A stretch of DNA of 5,259 bases from Cloacimonetes bacterium SCGC AAA252-N17 (GTDB taxonomy: Bacteria; Cloacimonadota; Cloacimonadia; JGIOTU-2). A program made the position numbers and the translations under genes. The stretch lies in contig ASNI01000104.1 in NCBI GenBank assembly GCA_000404785.1, positions 1-5,259 of the forward strand, in the 5' to 3' direction. The notes under the pieces are model-generated. The model had not been told where the DNA came from. It searched no databases and saw only the letters and a list, made by a program, of their open reading frames with translations. Below, piece after piece: positions 2,442 to 5,259 of this stretch; position 1 is the stretch's first letter; every line of letters starts with the position of its first letter.

Positions 2442-5259
2442 ATGCAGTTTTGTAAAAAATGCAACACAGAATTAAAGCCCTATTGGAAGCTTTGCCCCAA
2501 CTGCGGAGCTCCCAATCCGTCGTATAATGACACCAAGAATCAAGATTTAGATAATGAAAGTTTTGAAGATCAGAAAACAGTAAAGCGCTCTTCTTCCTAT
2601 GGATCTATCCATTTAGAAGACCTCCCAGAAGGATTTATAATAGATGAGCGCTACGAGGTAAAGAGCAAACTTGGTCAGGGAGGTTTTGGGGCGGTCTATC
2701 GAGCATTCGATAGAGATATGAATATCGATAAAGCATTGAAAGTAATCCCTGAAGCCATAGTAAATGATAATGAAGCCATGTTCGATCTCCAGCGGGAAGC
2801 ACAGACAATGATATCGCTCAATCATAAGGATATAGTACGCGTATATGATTTTCATAAGACTGGGAGTATAAAGTACATCGACATGGAATTAATCGAAGGG
2901 CAAACTTTAACTGAGTTGAAACTTGAATATTCAGATAAGAGAATTCCAGAAGATGTGGTAAAAGAAATTGCTCTTAAAATAGCAGAAGGTTTAGCTTATG
3001 CCCATTCTAACAATGTATTACATAAAGATATTAAACCACAAAATGTAATGGTAACGACAAAGGGTGAAGTAAAGATAATGGATTTTGGAATAGCAGAGAC
3101 TGTTCGATCTAGCATGAGTAGAATACAGAATACTTCATCTTCGGGCACTTTAGTTTATATGAGCCCTGAACAGATAAAAGGTAAAAATGTTGGTAAGGAA
3201 TCTGATATCTATTCATTTGGTTCTATGTTGTATGAACTGCTTTCCGGACATCCGCCGTTTTTTAAAGGAGCTATTGAATATCAGATATTGAATAAAGAAC
3301 CTGAAAAAATTGAGAATGTCTCCAAAGAGATTAATTCTATAATTCTCAAATGCCTGCATAAGGATTATAAGAAAAGATATACAAATATTGATGAAATAAT
3401 TCAAGAATTAGGAGGTTCTTCCCAAAAATACAAAAAAATCAAGAAAGAAAAATTTTATTCTGAAAGATCAACCGGTAGTTTAAAAAAACTAGTTCCAATT
3501 TCAATAGTAACAGAACCAAGTAATGCAATTATTTATCTTGATGGAAAAAGGCAGGAACAATTAACTCCAGTAAATATGAAACATATTATCGGTGAAATTC
3601 CAATAAGAATTGAAAAAGAGGGATATGCAACAATTGAAGATGTAATTGAGGTATCAGAAGGTAGTACAAACGAATTTTATTTGGAATTAGAATCTATAAT
3701 GGGTAGTATAACTGTGACATCAGATATACCTGATCAACCTATTTTGTTGAATGATGAAGAAACTGAATTTAAAACACCTTATACTTTTGAGAATATTATT
3801 CCTAACAAAGAATATACTATTCAAATAGCCTGTCCGAACTTTCTGAGTAAAAAAGAAAAAATAAAAATAAGTAATTTAGAGGATAAAAAGATAAAGTTAT
3901 CTTCTATCTTAGGTTCAATTACTGTTGAAACAGAAAAGCCTGATCAACCTATTTTGTTGAATGATGAAGAAACTGAATTTAAAACTCCGCACACTTTTGA
4001 ACGAATACCTGCTGGTAAATATGAAATAGAATTGATATCAGAGAATTATTACTCTAAACCAATAATGGTGAAGTTGAAAGAAAAAGGAAAAATTACTGTA
4101 AAACCTGACTTGATTGCTTATAGTAGATTAAAAATATTATCTTCATACGAAGATATTTGTTTTCAAATATCAAATGAGAAAATGAGATCATCTGATGAAG
4201 TAAAACTAAAACCCGGTAAATATTCGTTGATTCCCTCAATTGACTATCTACCTGCACTAGAAGTTGAGTTAAAAACCGATCAGGTAGTAGAATTTGATTA
4301 TGATAATTATATAAAAAGAAAAACGCTTACCATCGATACAGGAGTGCATGAAGTTGAAACTATAATTGAAAATAAAACACGTCAAACAATTGAAAAATTA
4401 ACAATTCAAAATAAAAAAGATATTTCTTTATTGCCTGGAGAAATGCAGGTTATTTTGAAACATAAGCGCAAAACCAACAAATATAATATTTCATTAATAA
4501 CTGAAGATCAACATATTAATTTTGGAAAAGAGTTGGATTTAGTTATAAAAAAACATAAGAGAAAGGTCAGAAGCATGATAATAACAGTGATATCATTATT
4601 AGTTTTAATTATTGCTGGATGGATGGGTATTCAAGCAATTTTAGAAAATATATCTTGGAAACAAGCTACGAATGAACAATCATCACAATCATATAATAAA
4701 TATTTAAATAAATATCCAAAGGGTAAACATAAAGATGAAGCGATAATGGCAAAGCAACAAGAAGAAGAAAGGGAAATGAAGTTACAGGATAAAACACTTA
4801 AAGGAATGGTTTTCGTCAAAGGTGAATTTACTTTCCTGATGGGTAGTAATGATGGTGATAGAGATGAAGAACCAGTTCATAGGTTAAGGGTACGTGATTT
4901 TTATATTGGAAAGTATGAAGTAACACAGAAAGAATGGAAAGAGATAATGGGAAACAATCCCAGCTATTTCAAGGGTGATAATTTACCAGTAGAAAAAGTG
5001 AACTGGTATGATGCAGTAGAATTTTGTAATAAAAAAAGCAAAAAAGAAGGGTTGACACCATGTTACAGTGGAAGCGGGAAAAATACAAAATGCAGTTTCT
5101 CAGCCAATGGTTACAGACTACCCACGGAAGCAGAATGGGAATATGCATCTAAAGGTGGAATTCAGACTAAAAAATATTTAGAATGGGCAGAGGGAAGATT
5201 ACAAACACAAGCAGATCGGGAATGGGAACATGCAATTAGAAGTGGTACCCTTAAAAATG
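2442..5259 (+). CDS. Zinc-ribbon / Ser/Thr kinase / PEGA repeats / TM / FGE-sulfatase-domain protein, 3' truncated (gene C)
   Basis: The frame stays open for 939 codons to the right edge. Order: zinc ribbon (Cys4, Cys7, Cys18, Cys21); kinase at ~68-325 with GQGGFG (78-83), Lys100, Glu119, HKDIKPQN (Asp196, Lys198, Asn201), DFG Asp214, SPE (241-243) and Asp255, roughly three quarters identical by eye to gene B. Then a beta-rich block (~351-705) with three recognisable PEGA repeats (~351-415, 421-487, 491-555) and one or two diverged ones. A single membrane helix lies at ~711-733 after the basic run KKHKRKVR, a short TPR-like segment (YNKYLNKYPKGKHKDEA) follows, and then a FGE-sulfatase domain from ~788 (MGSNDGD, RLPTEAEWEYASKGG). 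With no signal peptide and positive charges before the helix, the kinase and PEGA block should be cytoplasmic and the FGE domain outside: a transmembrane receptor kinase layout. The WEWCWD and GGSW...GFR parts lie beyond the edge, and an unusual segment follows ASKGG. The tandem position suggests duplication with gene B. Confidence 0.93.
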   Translation, partial: MQFCKKCNTELKPYWKLCPNCGAPNPSYNDTKNQDLDNESFEDQKTVKRSSSYGSIHLEDLPEGFIIDERYEVKSKLGQGGFGAVYRAFDRDMNIDKALKVIPEAIVNDNEAMFDLQREAQTMISLNHKDIVRVYDFHKTGSIKYIDMELIEGQTLTELKLEYSDKRIPEDVVKEIALKIAEGLAYAHSNNVLHKDIKPQNVMVTTKGEVKIMDFGIAETVRSSMSRIQNTSSSGTLVYMSPEQIKGKNVGKESDIYSFGSMLYELLSGHPPFFKGAIEYQILNKEPEKIENVSKEINSIILKCLHKDYKKRYTNIDEIIQELGGSSQKYKKIKKEKFYSERSTGSLKKLVPISIVTEPSNAIIYLDGKRQEQLTPVNMKHIIGEIPIRIEKEGYATIEDVIEVSEGSTNEFYLELESIMGSITVTSDIPDQPILLNDEETEFKTPYTFENIIPNKEYTIQIACPNFLSKKEKIKISNLEDKKIKLSSILGSITVETEKPDQPILLNDEETEFKTPHTFERIPAGKYEIELISENYYSKPIMVKLKEKGKITVKPDLIAYSRLKILSSYEDICFQISNEKMRSSDEVKLKPGKYSLIPSIDYLPALEVELKTDQVVEFDYDNYIKRKTLTIDTGVHEVETIIENKTRQTIEKLTIQNKKDISLLPGEMQVILKHKRKTNKYNISLITEDQHINFGKELDLVIKKHKRKVRSMIITVISLLVLIIAGWMGIQAILENISWKQATNEQSSQSYNKYLNKYPKGKHKDEAIMAKQQEEEREMKLQDKTLKGMVFVKGEFTFLMGSNDGDRDEEPVHRLRVRDFYIGKYEVTQKEWKEIMGNNPSYFKGDNLPVEKVNWYDAVEFCNKKSKKEGLTPCYSGSGKNTKCSFSANGYRLPTEAEWEYASKGGIQTKKYLEWAEGRLQTQADREWEHAIRSGTLKN
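3729..3775 (+). repeat. 47-bp exact direct repeat, copy 1 (PEGA repeat 2 of gene C)
   Basis: These 47 bases recur without a mismatch at 3939-3985, exactly 210 bases (70 codons) later. They encode PDQPILLNDEETEFK plus the start of the next codon, residues 430-444, in the second PEGA repeat. The sequence on either side of the two copies is much more diverged. Confidence 0.97.
3939..3985 (+). repeat. 47-bp exact direct repeat, copy 2 (PEGA repeat 3 of gene C)
   Basis: This is the second exact copy, residues 500-514 in the third PEGA repeat. Identity at every synonymous site, while the rest of the two repeats has diverged, points to local gene conversion or a recent partial duplication inside an older repeat array. 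Confidence 0.97.

Noticed and set aside
1..5259. DGR reverse transcriptase, Avd gene or template repeat inside the window
   Set aside because: All sizeable frames are accounted for by the FGE/kinase genes, and no adenine-rich near-copy of either variable region was found by eye.

Overview
The window is AT-rich outside one local island and bacterial. It holds three same-strand genes of one paralogous family: the 3' end of a gene ending in an FGE-sulfatase (SUMF1/C-type-lectin-fold) domain, one complete gene, and one gene that runs off the right edge. The two longer genes both encode an N-terminal CxxC...CxxC zinc ribbon, a Hanks-type Ser/Thr kinase and a C-terminal FGE-sulfatase domain. No taxonomic marker is present. 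The low GC, weak or minimal ribosome-binding sites, PEGA repeats and repeated SUMF1 genes would suit a Bacteroidota or wider FCB-group genome such as Cloacimonadota, but this is only an impression.

Layout. 2-379: 3' end of gene A, the last ~125 codons of an FGE-sulfatase domain. 366-560: a structured spacer with a perfect DNA/RNA three-way junction straddling the stop codon of gene A, a pyrimidine-rich tract, a 15-bp perfect hairpin, and a doubtful 59-codon membrane-peptide frame. 561-2333: gene B, complete, 590 aa, with no membrane segment. 2334-2441: a T-rich spacer with a degenerate hairpin and, at its end, the ribosome-binding site of gene C. 2442-5259: gene C, at least 939 aa. It adds a block of PEGA repeats and one transmembrane helix between kinase and FGE-sulfatase domain, and it is cut by the window edge.

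How the parts may work together (inference). Both kinases keep all the catalytic residues. The FGE-sulfatase domains of A and B lack the cysteine pair used by genuine formylglycine-generating enzymes, so they are more likely ligand-binding modules than oxidases. Their C-terminal 24-residue stretch between the Trp of the GGSW/GSSW motif and the GFR motif differs strongly between A and B, has identical length, and is made almost wholly of codons ending in C or T. That is the footprint expected of adenine-directed mutagenesis of AAY codons by a diversity-generating retroelement (DGR), for which this fold is a known target. No reverse transcriptase, Avd gene or template repeat lies in the window. 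The best reading is a tandem array of kinase-coupled sensors with hypervariable binding tips, in a soluble form (B) and a membrane-spanning form (C), possibly remote targets of a DGR elsewhere. The structured element immediately after the variable region of gene A fits that idea, because hairpin/cruciform structures after the variable region assist DGR targeting in studied systems.
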